From: Tabrizicola sp.
GTDB lineage: Bacteria; Pseudomonadota; Alphaproteobacteria; Rhodobacterales; Rhodobacteraceae
DNA: 64,000 nucleotides
Reading direction: 5' to 3'
Assembly: GCF_030694085.1 (NCBI RefSeq)
Contig: NZ_JAUXZE010000093.1
Location: 239,157 to 303,156 of the forward strand
Below the pieces are notes generated by a model. It saw only the letters and a program-made list of their open reading frames with translations, made no database searches and had not been told where the DNA came from. Below are positions 51,646 through 60,221 of this stretch, piece by piece (positions within the stretch are counted from its first letter, which is position 1; each line of letters starts with the position of its first letter). The translations under genes were made by a program, and so were the position numbers.

Positions 51646-53313
51646 ATGGAACCGATGGCGCTGTGGAAGCGCGTGCTCATCCTGCTCGTCTGTGGCTGGG
51701 GCCTCATTGCCGCCACTCCGAATCTTTTCTACACCCAGGTCGAGCGCCACAATGACGCCGCAGCCGCCATCGAGGCCGCCGGAGGAACCGCAACCCCCGA
51801 ACAGGCGGATGCCCTGGCCGAATGGCCTGGTTTCCTGCCCTCGGCGCTGATGAACCTGGGCCTCGATCTTCGGGGCGGGGCGCATCTTCTGGCCGAGGTC
51901 AAGGTCGAAGACGTCTACAAGACCCGCATGGACGGCCTCTGGCCCGAGGTCCGCGACACCCTCCGCGACCTGCGCGACCAGGTCGGCGCCGTCCGCCGCG
52001 CGCCCTCGCCCGATGACGTGCTGCGGGTGACGATCTCGAATCCTGAAGGGCTGCCCGCCGCACTCGACGCCGTCCGCGCCCTCGGCTCCAGCGTGATAAC
52101 CCTGACCGGGATCGGCGAAAGTACCATCGACGTCACGTCCGAAGGCAACGACATCGTCGTTCAGCTTTCAGCGGCCGAAAAGCAGGCCACCGACGGGCGC
52201 ACGATCCAGCAATCTCTGGAAATCATCCGCCGCCGCGTCGACGAGGCCGGGACCCGCGAACCCACCATCCAGCGCCAGGGCGAGGATCGTATCCTGATCC
52301 AGGTTCCGGGCATCGGCTCGGCGCAAGAATTGAAGGCCCTGATCGGCCAGACCGCCCAGCTGACCTTCAACGCCGTGATCAGCCGCACCACGAACGCTGC
52401 CGCCGACCCGGGTCCGCGCAATCTTCTCTTGCCCTCGATGGACGAAGCGGGTGTCTACTATATCGTCGAACAGACGCCCGTCGTCTCGGGCGAGGATCTG
52501 GTGGATGCCCAGCCCTCCTTCGACCAGAACGGCCAGCCCGCCGTCAGCTTCCGCTTCGACTCGACCGGAGCGCGTGCCTTCGGCGACTACACCGCCGCCA
52601 ACATAGGCGCCCCTTTCGCCATCATTCTGGATGACGAGGTGATCTCGGCCCCGGTCATTCAAAGCCACATCCCCGGCGGCTCGGGCATCATCACCGGCAA
52701 CTTCGACCTCGAAGAATCGACCCGTCTCGCCGTGCTTCTGCGCGCCGGTGCGCTTCCGGCCGCGATGACGTTCCTCGAAGAACGCACCATCGGCCCTGAA
52801 CTTGGACAGGATTCGATCGACGCGGGAAAGATCGCCGCGATGGTCGCCGGCGGTGCGGTCGTCGTGTACATGCTCCTGTCCTACGGCCTGTTCGGCCTCT
52901 TCGCCAACATTGCGCTGATCATCAACATGGCCCTGATCTTCGCCGTCCTGTCGACGATTGGCGGAACCCTGACCCTGCCGGGGATCGCGGGCATCGTCCT
53001 GACCATCGGGATGGCGGTCGACGCCAACGTGCTGGTCTTTGAACGCATCCGCGAGGAATTGCGCACGAACAAGAACCCGGGACGGTCCATCGCGCTTGGC
53101 TACGAACGGGCGCGCAGCGCGATCATCGACGCCAACATCACCACCTTCATCACCGCCGTCGTGCTATTCCTTGTCGGGGCAGGCCCGGTGCGCGGTTTTG
53201 CGATCACGCTGGGAATCGGGATCATCACCTCGGTCTTCACGGCCATCTTCGTAACTCGTGTCTTCGTCGAGCTTTGGTACCAAAGCCGCAAGCCTGCGAC
53301 TGTCGTCGTCTAG
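51646..53313 (+). CDS. secD: Protein translocase subunit SecD
   Basis: SecD with SecF uses the proton gradient to pull proteins across the inner membrane. The 555-residue protein has TM1 (about 8-25), a large periplasmic domain (LDLRGGAHLLAEV, about 68-80) and five C-terminal membrane segments (LRAGALPAAMTFLEERTIGPELG, IVLTIGMAVDANVLVFERIREEL, ALGYERARSAIIDANITTFITAVVLF). A second possible ATG at 51655 would remove three residues. Confidence 0.97.
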   Translation: MEPMALWKRVLILLVCGWGLIAATPNLFYTQVERHNDAAAAIEAAGGTATPEQADALAEWPGFLPSALMNLGLDLRGGAHLLAEVKVEDVYKTRMDGLWPEVRDTLRDLRDQVGAVRRAPSPDDVLRVTISNPEGLPAALDAVRALGSSVITLTGIGESTIDVTSEGNDIVVQLSAAEKQATDGRTIQQSLEIIRRRVDEAGTREPTIQRQGEDRILIQVPGIGSAQELKALIGQTAQLTFNAVISRTTNAAADPGPRNLLLPSMDEAGVYYIVEQTPVVSGEDLVDAQPSFDQNGQPAVSFRFDSTGARAFGDYTAANIGAPFAIILDDEVISAPVIQSHIPGGSGIITGNFDLEESTRLAVLLRAGALPAAMTFLEERTIGPELGQDSIDAGKIAAMVAGGAVVVYMLLSYGLFGLFANIALIINMALIFAVLSTIGGTLTLPGIAGIVLTIGMAVDANVLVFERIREELRTNKNPGRSIALGYERARSAIIDANITTFITAVVLFLVGAGPVRGFAITLGIGIITSVFTAIFVTRVFVELWYQSRKPATVVV

Positions 53314-53325
53314 GGGAAAAGAACA

Positions 53326-54297
53326 ATGGCCTTCCGTTTCCGTGTCGTTCCCGAAAAGACCAACTTCGATTTCTTCCGCGCCCAGTGGCTGACCTTCGGC
53401 GGCTCGATGATGCTGACGGTGGTGGCCATCGTCGCCTGGATGGTGATGGGATTGAACTTCGGCATCGACTTCCGTGGCGGCACCACCATCCGCACCGAGG
53501 CCGTTGAACCCGTCGATGTCGGTGCCTACCGTGAGGCGCTCTCCGGGCTGGAAGTTGGCGATGTCGCCATAACCGAGGTCTTCGACCCCAGCTTCGCCGA
53601 TAACCAGCATGTCGCCCAGATCCGCATCGCTCCGCTCGACGGTCAGGAATCGGTGACTGAAGATACGATCCTTGCCGTGGAACAGCGGCTCAAGGAAATC
53701 GCGCCGTCGATCACCTTCCCATCCGTCGAGTCGGTCGGACCCAAGGTCTCGGGCGAGCTGATCTGGAAAGCCGTGATCGCGATGGTCGCGGCCTCCTTCT
53801 GCATCATGCTTTACATCTGGTTGCGGTTCGAATGGCAGTACGCGCTCGGTGGCATCATCGCGCTGATCCACGACATCTTCATCACCATCGGGATCTTCGC
53901 GATCTTCCAGATCAAGTTCGACCTGACGATCGTGGCGGCCTTGCTGACCATCCTCGGCTATTCGATCAACGACACGGTGGTTGTCTTCGACCGCCTGCGC
54001 GAGAACCTGCAGAAGTACAAGGCAATGCCGCTGAAGGACGTGATGAACCTCTCGGTGAACGAGACGCTCAGCCGCACCATCATGACCTCGGGCACCACGC
54101 TGATTGCGCTCGGGGCGATGCTGGTCCTGGGCGGGGACGTGATCCGCGGCTTTACCTTCGCGATCTTCATGGGTGTCATCCTGGGCACCTATTCCTCGGT
54201 CTTCGTCGCCAAGAACCTGGTACTGTTCATCGGGCTGGACCGTGGCGACAAGCCGAAGAAGTCCGACAAGAGTGAATTTGCCAACGTCGACGCCTGA
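53326..54297 (+). CDS. secF: Protein translocase subunit SecF
   Basis: This 323-residue partner of SecD has TM1 (about 25-45), GIDFRGGTTIR, a short periplasmic domain and five further membrane segments with LTILGYSINDTVVVFDRLREN and the conserved NETLSRTIMTSGTTLIALGAM. It starts 12 bases after secD. Confidence 0.97.
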   Translation: MAFRFRVVPEKTNFDFFRAQWLTFGGSMMLTVVAIVAWMVMGLNFGIDFRGGTTIRTEAVEPVDVGAYREALSGLEVGDVAITEVFDPSFADNQHVAQIRIAPLDGQESVTEDTILAVEQRLKEIAPSITFPSVESVGPKVSGELIWKAVIAMVAASFCIMLYIWLRFEWQYALGGIIALIHDIFITIGIFAIFQIKFDLTIVAALLTILGYSINDTVVVFDRLRENLQKYKAMPLKDVMNLSVNETLSRTIMTSGTTLIALGAMLVLGGDVIRGFTFAIFMGVILGTYSSVFVAKNLVLFIGLDRGDKPKKSDKSEFANVDA

Positions 54298-54301
54298 TCC
54301 G

Positions 54302-54658
54302 ATGCGCCTGACCGAAGTCACCTACGGTAACGCGAAAGCAATCGAGGGATACGGCCCCGGCTTCTTCCGCGTGGCCGGCCACGTCCTGCGCGGCCCCTGC
54401 CTGATCACCCCCTGGGACGCCGGTCCCTGGGGCGGGTTCGAGGATACCGCAGCACCCCTCAGCCTGGCGGACAAGATCGACGTTCTCTTCGTCGGCACCG
54501 GCACCGGCATCGCTCATGTGCCCGGCGCCTTCCGTGCCGCGCTGGAAGGGCAGGGGATCGGGGTCGAGGTCATGGCCTCCCCCACCGCCGCCCGCACCTA
54601 CAATGTCCTCCTCGGCGAAGGCCGCCGCGTCGCCGTGGCCTTGCTGCCGGTCGACTAG
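54302..54658 (+). CDS. Mth938-like domain protein
   Basis: This 118-residue protein of the Mth938/NDUFAF3-like fold starts at ATG 54302, four bases after secF. Typical segments are GPGFFRVAGHVLRGPCLITP, DVLFVGTGTGIAHVP and ASPTAARTYNVLLGEGRRVAVALLPV. The mitochondrial relative helps complex I assembly; the bacterial role is not established. Its position behind secDF is common in alphaproteobacteria. Confidence 0.88.
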   Translation: MRLTEVTYGNAKAIEGYGPGFFRVAGHVLRGPCLITPWDAGPWGGFEDTAAPLSLADKIDVLFVGTGTGIAHVPGAFRAALEGQGIGVEVMASPTAARTYNVLLGEGRRVAVALLPVD

Positions 54659-54718
54659 GCCCCCCCTACGCAAGATCGGCACCGGGCTAGTGACAGGCCC
54701 GGCTGCTCCCGCTTTCAT

Positions 54719-54745
54719 CTTTGCCCAAATATCCCCGCCGGAGGC
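54719..54745 (+). repeat. CAAATATCC element, copy 2
   Basis: The core CAAATATCC (54726-54734) sits in CTTTGCCCAAATATCCCC, 61 bases after the Mth938 gene, followed by a short G/C-rich segment. It matches the core at 27564. The rest of the 232-bp gap to the malyl-CoA lyase gene holds a weak hairpin (CCGGGC at 54682, GCCCGG at 54697) and no gene. Confidence 0.5.
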
Positions 54746-54890
54746 ATCCGACAGATCATTCGGGCAGACCGACAGGGGGCGACCGCCAATCCGGCAGTTC
54801 TGAGCAGAGCTTGGTTAAACAGGTCTGAACGCCCACAGCCAAGGGCTTGAAATTGCAGCGGTGTCCAGACCCGTCCTGCGTGGACAGCCC

Positions 54891-55868
54891 TTATCCCGCC
54901 GCGATCTGCCTGGCCTTCTGAACCAGCACTTCCGCCTGCCGGATCGAAGCATAGTCGATCAGCCGCCCGTCCAGCGAGACGGCTCCCTTGCCCTCGGCCG
55001 CCGCCTGCTCCATCGCCGCCAGGATCCGCTGCGCCCGCGTGACCTCGGCCTCCGAAGGGCTCATCACTTCGTTCGCCAGCGCGATCTGCGACGGATGGAT
55101 CGCCCATTTCCCCTCGCAGCCCAGCACCGCCGCCCGCTTCGCTGCTGCCCGGTAGCCATCGGGGTCCGAAAAGTCGCCGAACGGCCCATCCACCGGCCGC
55201 AGCCCGTTCGCCCGCGCTGCCACCACCATCCGGGCCAGCGCATAATGCCACATATCGCCCCAGTGGACCGCGCGGGAGCCATCTTCCAGGGTGTCGGTCA
55301 GCACCGAATAATCCGGGTTCACCCCGCCGATGATCGTCGTCCGCGCGCGCGTGGAGGCCGCATAATCCGCCACCCCGAAGTGCAGGCTTTCATTCCGCTT
55401 CGACGCCCCCGCGATCTCGGTGACGTTCTGCATACCCAGCGCGGTCTCGATGATATGCTCGAACCCGATCCGCTTCTTCAGACCCTTCGCGTCCTCGATC
55501 TGGGTGACCATCATGTCGACCGCATAGACATCGGCTGCCGTCCCGACCTTCGGGATCATGATCAGGTCCAGCCGCTCGCCGGCCTGCTCCACGACATCCA
55601 CCACGTCGCGGTACATGAAATGCGTGTCCAGCCCGTTGATCCGCACCGACATGGTCTTCTTGCCCCAGTCGAGCTCATTCAGCGCCTTGATGATGTTCTT
55701 GCGTGCCTGCGCCTTGTCGTCCGGCGCGACAGCGTCTTCGAGGTCGAGAAAGATCACATCCGCGTCCGACGCGGCGGCCTTCTCGAACATCTGGGGGGCG
55801 CTGCCCGGAACGGCCAGCTCGCTGCGGTTCAGGCGCGCGGGCGCCTGTGTGATGACGTGGAAAGACAT
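54891..55868 (-). CDS. L-malyl-CoA/beta-methylmalyl-CoA lyase
   Basis: This 325-residue CitE/HpcH-type lyase has NRSELAVPGSAPQMFEKAAASDADVIFLDLEDAVAPDDKAQAR, IMIPKVGTAADVYAVD, HFGVADYAAS and GCEGKWAIHPSQIALANE. It cleaves malyl-CoA to acetyl-CoA and glyoxylate, regenerating the serine-cycle acceptor; in Rhodobacter the related Mcl1 also serves the ethylmalonyl-CoA pathway. It follows the LuxR-type regulator on the same strand (81-base gap) and has a hairpin over its ribosome binding site. Confidence 0.93.
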   Translation of the reverse strand: MSFHVITQAPARLNRSELAVPGSAPQMFEKAAASDADVIFLDLEDAVAPDDKAQARKNIIKALNELDWGKKTMSVRINGLDTHFMYRDVVDVVEQAGERLDLIMIPKVGTAADVYAVDMMVTQIEDAKGLKKRIGFEHIIETALGMQNVTEIAGASKRNESLHFGVADYAASTRARTTIIGGVNPDYSVLTDTLEDGSRAVHWGDMWHYALARMVVAARANGLRPVDGPFGDFSDPDGYRAAAKRAAVLGCEGKWAIHPSQIALANEVMSPSEAEVTRAQRILAAMEQAAAEGKGAVSLDGRLIDYASIRQAEVLVQKARQIAAG

Positions 55869-55873
55869 GTTGG

Positions 55874-55890
55874 GCTCCTAAGTCAGGAGC
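55874..55890 (-). promoter_or_regulatory. Hairpin covering the ribosome binding site of the malyl-CoA lyase gene
   Basis: On the minus strand GCTCCT, a GACTT loop and AGGAGC form a 6-bp perfect stem. The AGGAG of the right arm is the Shine-Dalgarno sequence, five bases before the ATG at 55868. Pairing would hide it, so translation may be controlled. Confidence 0.5.
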
Positions 55891-55949
55891 TGCACCCACT
55901 CTACGCATCGGCGAAGCAAGCCCACTTCGTCAAGCCGGAAAATGCACAC

Positions 55950-56597
55950 CTACATCTCTCCGCGCGACGCCCGGTTGGAATAATAGAACGCAATCGCCTG
56001 CGCGCGGTTCTTGACGGACAATTTCTCGAACAGGTTCGACAGGTGAAACTTTACCGTATTCGCGCTGATTTCCAGGTCCCGGGCGAGCTCCCGGTTGGTC
56101 AGCCCCTTCGACAGTGCTTCCAACAAAGTCCGCTCCCTTGGCGACAGCGATTCAATCGGGTCCTGCTTCAACCCTCGAACGTCCAGGAAGGGGAACACCA
56201 TCTGCCCCTTCGCCACCGCCGCACAGGTCTCCAACAGCCGCTCCACCGATTCGGAGCGTGAGACGAACCCCGCCGCCCCCGCCGCCATCGCTTTCCTGGG
56301 GATGTCCCCGGTGTCTTCGGCATAGACCACCAGACGCGGCGCATTTGCCTGGGTGCGCAAAACATCGATCAGCCGCGCGCCGCCCAAGGCTGGCAGGTTC
56401 CAGTCGATCACCCCAACCTGCACCGGCATCCGCATGGCCATGCCCAGGAACCCCTCGGCCGTGGCCGCCGTGGCCACCAAAGAGAATCGGCGATCCTTCT
56501 CGAAGATTTCCGACATGGCTGCCAGCATCAGGGGGTTCGCGTCCGCCAACATCAGCGTTACCGCTACCATCTTCTGCTCGTCATCCCAAAGGGCCAT
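55950..56597 (-). CDS. LuxR/NarL-type response regulator, candidate serine-cycle regulator
   Basis: This 215-residue protein has an N-terminal receiver (about 12-130) with Asp65 (VGVIDWNLPALGG) and a C-terminal LuxR helix-turn-helix (LSPRERTLLEALSKGLTNRELARDLEISANTVKFHLSNLFEKLSVKNRAQAI). The receiver is atypical: the usual Thr/Ser region reads VVYAEDT and the conserved Lys region reads AAGFVSRSES, with Arg or Ser in its place. Phosphorylation-independent control is therefore possible. It starts at 56597 after GGAG and is divergent from the serine-cycle operon. No partner kinase is nearby. Confidence 0.88.
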   Translation of the reverse strand: MALWDDEQKMVAVTLMLADANPLMLAAMSEIFEKDRRFSLVATAATAEGFLGMAMRMPVQVGVIDWNLPALGGARLIDVLRTQANAPRLVVYAEDTGDIPRKAMAAGAAGFVSRSESVERLLETCAAVAKGQMVFPFLDVRGLKQDPIESLSPRERTLLEALSKGLTNRELARDLEISANTVKFHLSNLFEKLSVKNRAQAIAFYYSNRASRGEM

Positions 56598-56611
56598 AAG
56601 ATGCTCCTGAC

Positions 56612-56708
56612 CCTACCCACTCGGGTAGGTAGTTTCGGTATACCGCCGCATATCAACCGCTTCAGGTAGGGGTAAACCCACCCAAATAGATATCCATTGG
56701 CAGGATAT
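56612..56708. promoter_or_regulatory. Cluster of inverted repeats in the serine-cycle divergent promoter region
   Basis: Four inverted repeats stand within 97 bp: CCTACCC-N4-GGGTAGG (56612-56629), CGGTATACCG (56636-56645), GGGT-AA-ACCC (56670-56679) and ATATCC-N7-GGATAT (56690-56708). GGTAGG recurs at 56665. The cluster lies between the LuxR-type regulator and sga, where operators for both would be expected. Which protein binds each is unknown. Confidence 0.65.
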
Positions 56709-56863
56709 ACGACTGTTGCGGGATTTGTCGACTGCCGCTTTCCTATGCGTAAGGACCAACGTCCAGGCAGACCCCGCGACACTTTCTTCCGCTGCACCCG
56801 GAAGCGTCGCCGGTCCCGCCCAGATGACGGTCCAAACGCCACAGGCCTTGGGAGGGGCGCCGC

Positions 56864-58111
56864 ATGACCGACACCGAACTTTTCCCGCAACTTGTCATCC
56901 CCGAGACTTTGGCCGCTGGCCCCGGTCCCGGCAACACCGACGCGCGGGTTCTGGCAAGCTTCGCCAATGCGGGTCTGGCCGATCACATGCAGGCCGACGT
57001 CCTGCGTGGGATGATCGAATCTAAGCACATGCTGCGCCAAGTCTGGGGCACCACGAACACCTACACCTTTGGCGTCGCCGGGACGGGCTGGAGCGGCCTT
57101 GACGCCCTTTTCTCCGCGATCCTGCCAGGCGACACGGTGGTCTGCTTCGTGAACGGCACCTTTTCCGGCATCGACGCCCTGACCGTCCGCACCCGCGCCG
57201 CAACCCGTGAGGACCTGAAGGCCAACGCGCTGGACCCCAAGCCCGCGAACGTGACCGTCATCCAGGTCCCGCACGGCCAGTCGGTCACTGCCGAGATCAT
57301 CGAACAGGCGCTGGCCCAGCACAAACCCACCTGGGCCACGATGGCGCATTGGGAAACCGGCTCGGGCCGGATCAACGACATCCAGGGCTTCTCGGACGCC
57401 TGCCTCAAGCACAACGTCATGGGCCTTGTCGACGCCGTCTCCTCCCTCGGGATCGAGGACTTCTCCATCGATGACTTCCCCGGTGTCGTCGGCTGGGCCT
57501 CATGCCCGCAGAAGGGCGTCCTTTGTCTGCCCCTGACCTACGCCCCGGTCAGCTTCACCGACCGCTACATCGCCCATCTGCGCGAAAACGGCTGCTACAC
57601 CTTCGTCCACAACCCGATCTTCGAGGCCCGCCACTGGGGCATCGTCGACGGCAAGGACGTGGCCGCAGGCACCTATCACCGCACCCATTCCGGCTATGCC
57701 GTCGCCGCCTTCCACGAGGCGCTGCGCATCAACCTTCAGCACGGCCGCGCCCAGAAGGCCGCGGACTATGCTCACCACGAGGCCGCCCTGCGCGCCGCTG
57801 TGCAGGCCCTGGGGTGTGAGGTCACGTCCAACATGACCAGCCTCGTCGTCCTGAACCTGCCCGGCGCGCTTGCCGGCCGCGAGAAGGAACTGGTGGCATC
57901 GGCCCGCTCCAAGGGCTTCGGCATCTGGCCGACGCTGTCGGAACCCGTTCAGGTCCGCATCGGCATCCTGAATCAACTCTCTGAGGCCGCGATCACCGAG
58001 ATCGTGACCCGCTTTGCCGCCGAGATGAACGCGATGGGCGCGAATGTCGATGTGGGCCTGGCGCTGCAAGCGCTGGAATCCCACTACGCCGCCGCCCTCG
58101 CCGCCGAATAA
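56864..58111 (+). CDS. Serine--glyoxylate aminotransferase
   Basis: This fold-type I PLP enzyme converts serine plus glyoxylate into hydroxypyruvate plus glycine. The 415-residue protein starts after GGGAGGGG and shows AAGPGPGNTDARVL, WGTTNTYTFGVAGTG, ETGSGRINDIQGFSD, VDAVSSLGIEDF and the PLP Lys in ASCPQKGVLCLP (about residue 217). It opens the plus-strand operon with mtkA, mtkB, hprA, ppc and glyA, so the serine-cycle role is well supported by context. Confidence 0.95.
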   Translation: MTDTELFPQLVIPETLAAGPGPGNTDARVLASFANAGLADHMQADVLRGMIESKHMLRQVWGTTNTYTFGVAGTGWSGLDALFSAILPGDTVVCFVNGTFSGIDALTVRTRAATREDLKANALDPKPANVTVIQVPHGQSVTAEIIEQALAQHKPTWATMAHWETGSGRINDIQGFSDACLKHNVMGLVDAVSSLGIEDFSIDDFPGVVGWASCPQKGVLCLPLTYAPVSFTDRYIAHLRENGCYTFVHNPIFEARHWGIVDGKDVAAGTYHRTHSGYAVAAFHEALRINLQHGRAQKAADYAHHEAALRAAVQALGCEVTSNMTSLVVLNLPGALAGREKELVASARSKGFGIWPTLSEPVQVRIGILNQLSEAAITEIVTRFAAEMNAMGANVDVGLALQALESHYAAALAAE

Positions 58112-58123
58112 CGGGAGGAACCA

Positions 58124-59314
58124 ATGGACATCCACGAATACCAGGCCAAGGAAATCCTTGCCAAATTCGGCGTCGCCGTGCCTGCGGGCGCGCTCGCCTA
58201 CAGCCCCGAACAGGCGGCCTACCGGGCGCGCGAACTCGGGGGCGACCGCTGGATCGTCAAGGCCCAGGTCCATGCCGGGGGCCGCGGCAAGGCGGGGGGC
58301 GTGAAGCTCTGCAATTCCGAACATGACATCCACGAAGCGACCGAAGGCATGTTCGGCCGCAAGATCGTGACGCACCAGACCGGCGCCGAGGGCAAGGGCA
58401 TCTACCGCGTCTACGTCGAGGCCGCCGTCGCCTTCAACCGCGAGATCTACCTTGGCTTCGTCCTCGACCGTTCGTCCCAGCGGGTGATGATCGTCGCCTC
58501 CTCCGAAGGCGGGATGGAGATCGAGGAAATCTCGGCCTCGCGCCCCGACTCGATCGTGCGCTCCACAGTGGAACCTGCCGTCGGCCTGCAGGAGTTCCAG
58601 GCGCGCGAGATCGCCTACAAGCTGGGCATCCCCGCTGCCTTGACGCAGCAGATGGTCCGCACCTTGCAAGGTTGCTACCGCGCCTTCCGTGACCTTGACG
58701 CGACGATGGTCGAGATCAACCCGCTGGTCGTCACTGCCGACAACCGCATCCTCGCGCTTGACGCAAAGATGACCTTCGACACCAACGCGCTGTTCCGCCA
58801 CCCGCAGATCGCCGAACTGCGCGACAAGTCCCAGGAAGATCCGCGCGAAAGCCGGGCCGCCGACCGGGGCCTCGCCTACATCGGCCTGTCGGGCAACATC
58901 GGCTGCATCGTGAACGGTGCGGGCCTCGCGATGGCGACGATGGACACGATCAAGCTGGCCGGGGGCGAACCCGCCAACTTCCTCGACATTGGCGGCGGGG
59001 CGACCCCCGAACGTGTGGCCAAGGCCTTCCGTCTGGTGATGTCCGACAAGAACGTGCAGGCGGTCCTTGTGAACATCTTCGCCGGTATAAACCGCTGCGA
59101 CTGGGTGGCCGAAGGCGTCGTCCAGGCCCTGCGCGCCGAACCCGTGGACGTCCCCGTGATCGTCCGCCTTTCCGGCACCAACGTCGAGGAAGGCCAGAAG
59201 ATCCTCGCCCAATCCGGCCTGCCGATCATCCGCGCCAACACGCTGATGGAGGCCGCCGAGCGCGCCGTGATCGCCTGGCAGAACGACCGCAAGCAAATGA
59301 TGAGGGCCGTGTGA
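58124..59314 (+). CDS. mtkA: Malate--CoA ligase subunit beta (malate thiokinase)
   Basis: This 396-residue ATP-grasp protein resembles SucC: MDIHEYQAKEILAKFGVAVPAGALAYSPEQA, VKAQVHAGGRGKAGGVKLC, DATMVEINPLVVTADNRILALDAKM and NIFAGINRCDWVAEGV. Sequence alone does not separate it cleanly from succinyl-CoA synthetase. The location between sga and hprA points to malate thiokinase, which makes malyl-CoA for the lyase encoded at 54891. Its stop overlaps mtkB (TGATG). Confidence 0.92.
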   Translation: MDIHEYQAKEILAKFGVAVPAGALAYSPEQAAYRARELGGDRWIVKAQVHAGGRGKAGGVKLCNSEHDIHEATEGMFGRKIVTHQTGAEGKGIYRVYVEAAVAFNREIYLGFVLDRSSQRVMIVASSEGGMEIEEISASRPDSIVRSTVEPAVGLQEFQAREIAYKLGIPAALTQQMVRTLQGCYRAFRDLDATMVEINPLVVTADNRILALDAKMTFDTNALFRHPQIAELRDKSQEDPRESRAADRGLAYIGLSGNIGCIVNGAGLAMATMDTIKLAGGEPANFLDIGGGATPERVAKAFRLVMSDKNVQAVLVNIFAGINRCDWVAEGVVQALRAEPVDVPVIVRLSGTNVEEGQKILAQSGLPIIRANTLMEAAERAVIAWQNDRKQMMRAV

Positions 59315-60207
59315 TGAGCATCTTTCTCGACCGTTCCAGCCGCGTTGTCGTCCAAGGCATCACCGGCCGCATGGCGCAGTTCCACACCAAGGAAATGCTC
59401 GACTACGGCACCAACGTCGTCGCGGGCGTTGTGCCCGGCAAAGGTGGGGAAACCGTCATGGGCATCCCCGTCTTCAACACGATGAAAGAGGCCGTCGCCG
59501 CCACGTCCTGCGACACCTCCCTCGTCTTCGTGCCGCCACCCTTCGCCGCCGACAGCATCATGGAAGCCGCCGACGGGGGCATCCGCTACTGCGTCTGCAT
59601 CACCGACGGCATCCCGGCCCAAGACATGATCCGGGTAAAGCGCTACATGATGCGCTATCCCCGCGAACGCCGCATGGTCCTGACGGGCCCAAACTGCGCC
59701 GGCACCATCAGCCCCGGCAAGGCGCTTCTGGGGATCATGCCGGGCCACATCTACCTGTCCGGCAATGTCGGCATCGTCAGCCGCTCGGGCACCTTGGGGT
59801 ATGAGGCCGCCCAGCAGTTGAAGGACCGGGGCATCGGCATCTCCACCTCGGTCGGCATCGGTGGCGACCCGATCAACGGCTCGTCCTTCCGCGACATCCT
59901 GGAGCGGTTCGAAACCGATCCCGACACCCACATCGTCTGCATGATCGGCGAGATCGGCGGGCCGCAGGAAGCCGAAGCCGCCGCCTATATCCAGGAGCAT
60001 ATGACCAAGCCCGTCATCGCCTACATCGCGGGCCTGACCGCCCCCAAGGGCCGCACCATGGGCCACGCGGGCGCGATCATCTCGGCCTTCGGCGAAAGCG
60101 CGTCGGAAAAGGTGGAGATCCTGACCGCCGCTGGGGTCACCGTGGCCGAGAACCCCTCGGTCATCGGCGAAACCGTTGCACGCGTCATGGCCAAGCGCGC
60201 CGCGTGA
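59314..60207 (+). CDS. mtkB: Malate--CoA ligase subunit alpha (malate thiokinase)
   Basis: This 297-residue SucD-like subunit shows SRVVVQGITGRMAQFHTKEMLDYGTNVVAGVVPGKGG (CoA-binding), TGPNCAGTISPGKALLGIMP, SRSGTLGYEAAQQL and the phospho-His region KGRTMGHAGAIIS. The ATG at 59314 shares a base with the mtkA stop; a GTG at 59311 is an alternative one codon earlier. It works with MtkA to form malyl-CoA. Confidence 0.93.
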   Translation: MSIFLDRSSRVVVQGITGRMAQFHTKEMLDYGTNVVAGVVPGKGGETVMGIPVFNTMKEAVAATSCDTSLVFVPPPFAADSIMEAADGGIRYCVCITDGIPAQDMIRVKRYMMRYPRERRMVLTGPNCAGTISPGKALLGIMPGHIYLSGNVGIVSRSGTLGYEAAQQLKDRGIGISTSVGIGGDPINGSSFRDILERFETDPDTHIVCMIGEIGGPQEAEAAAYIQEHMTKPVIAYIAGLTAPKGRTMGHAGAIISAFGESASEKVEILTAAGVTVAENPSVIGETVARVMAKRAA

Positions 60208-60221
60208 TGGGGGAGGGGAGG

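Noticed and set aside
58124..60207. Succinyl-CoA synthetase (sucCD) as identity for the ligase pair
   Set aside because: The pair sits between sga and hprA with ppc and glyA, and malyl-CoA lyase is adjacent, so malate thiokinase is much more likely, although motifs alone do not exclude sucCD.
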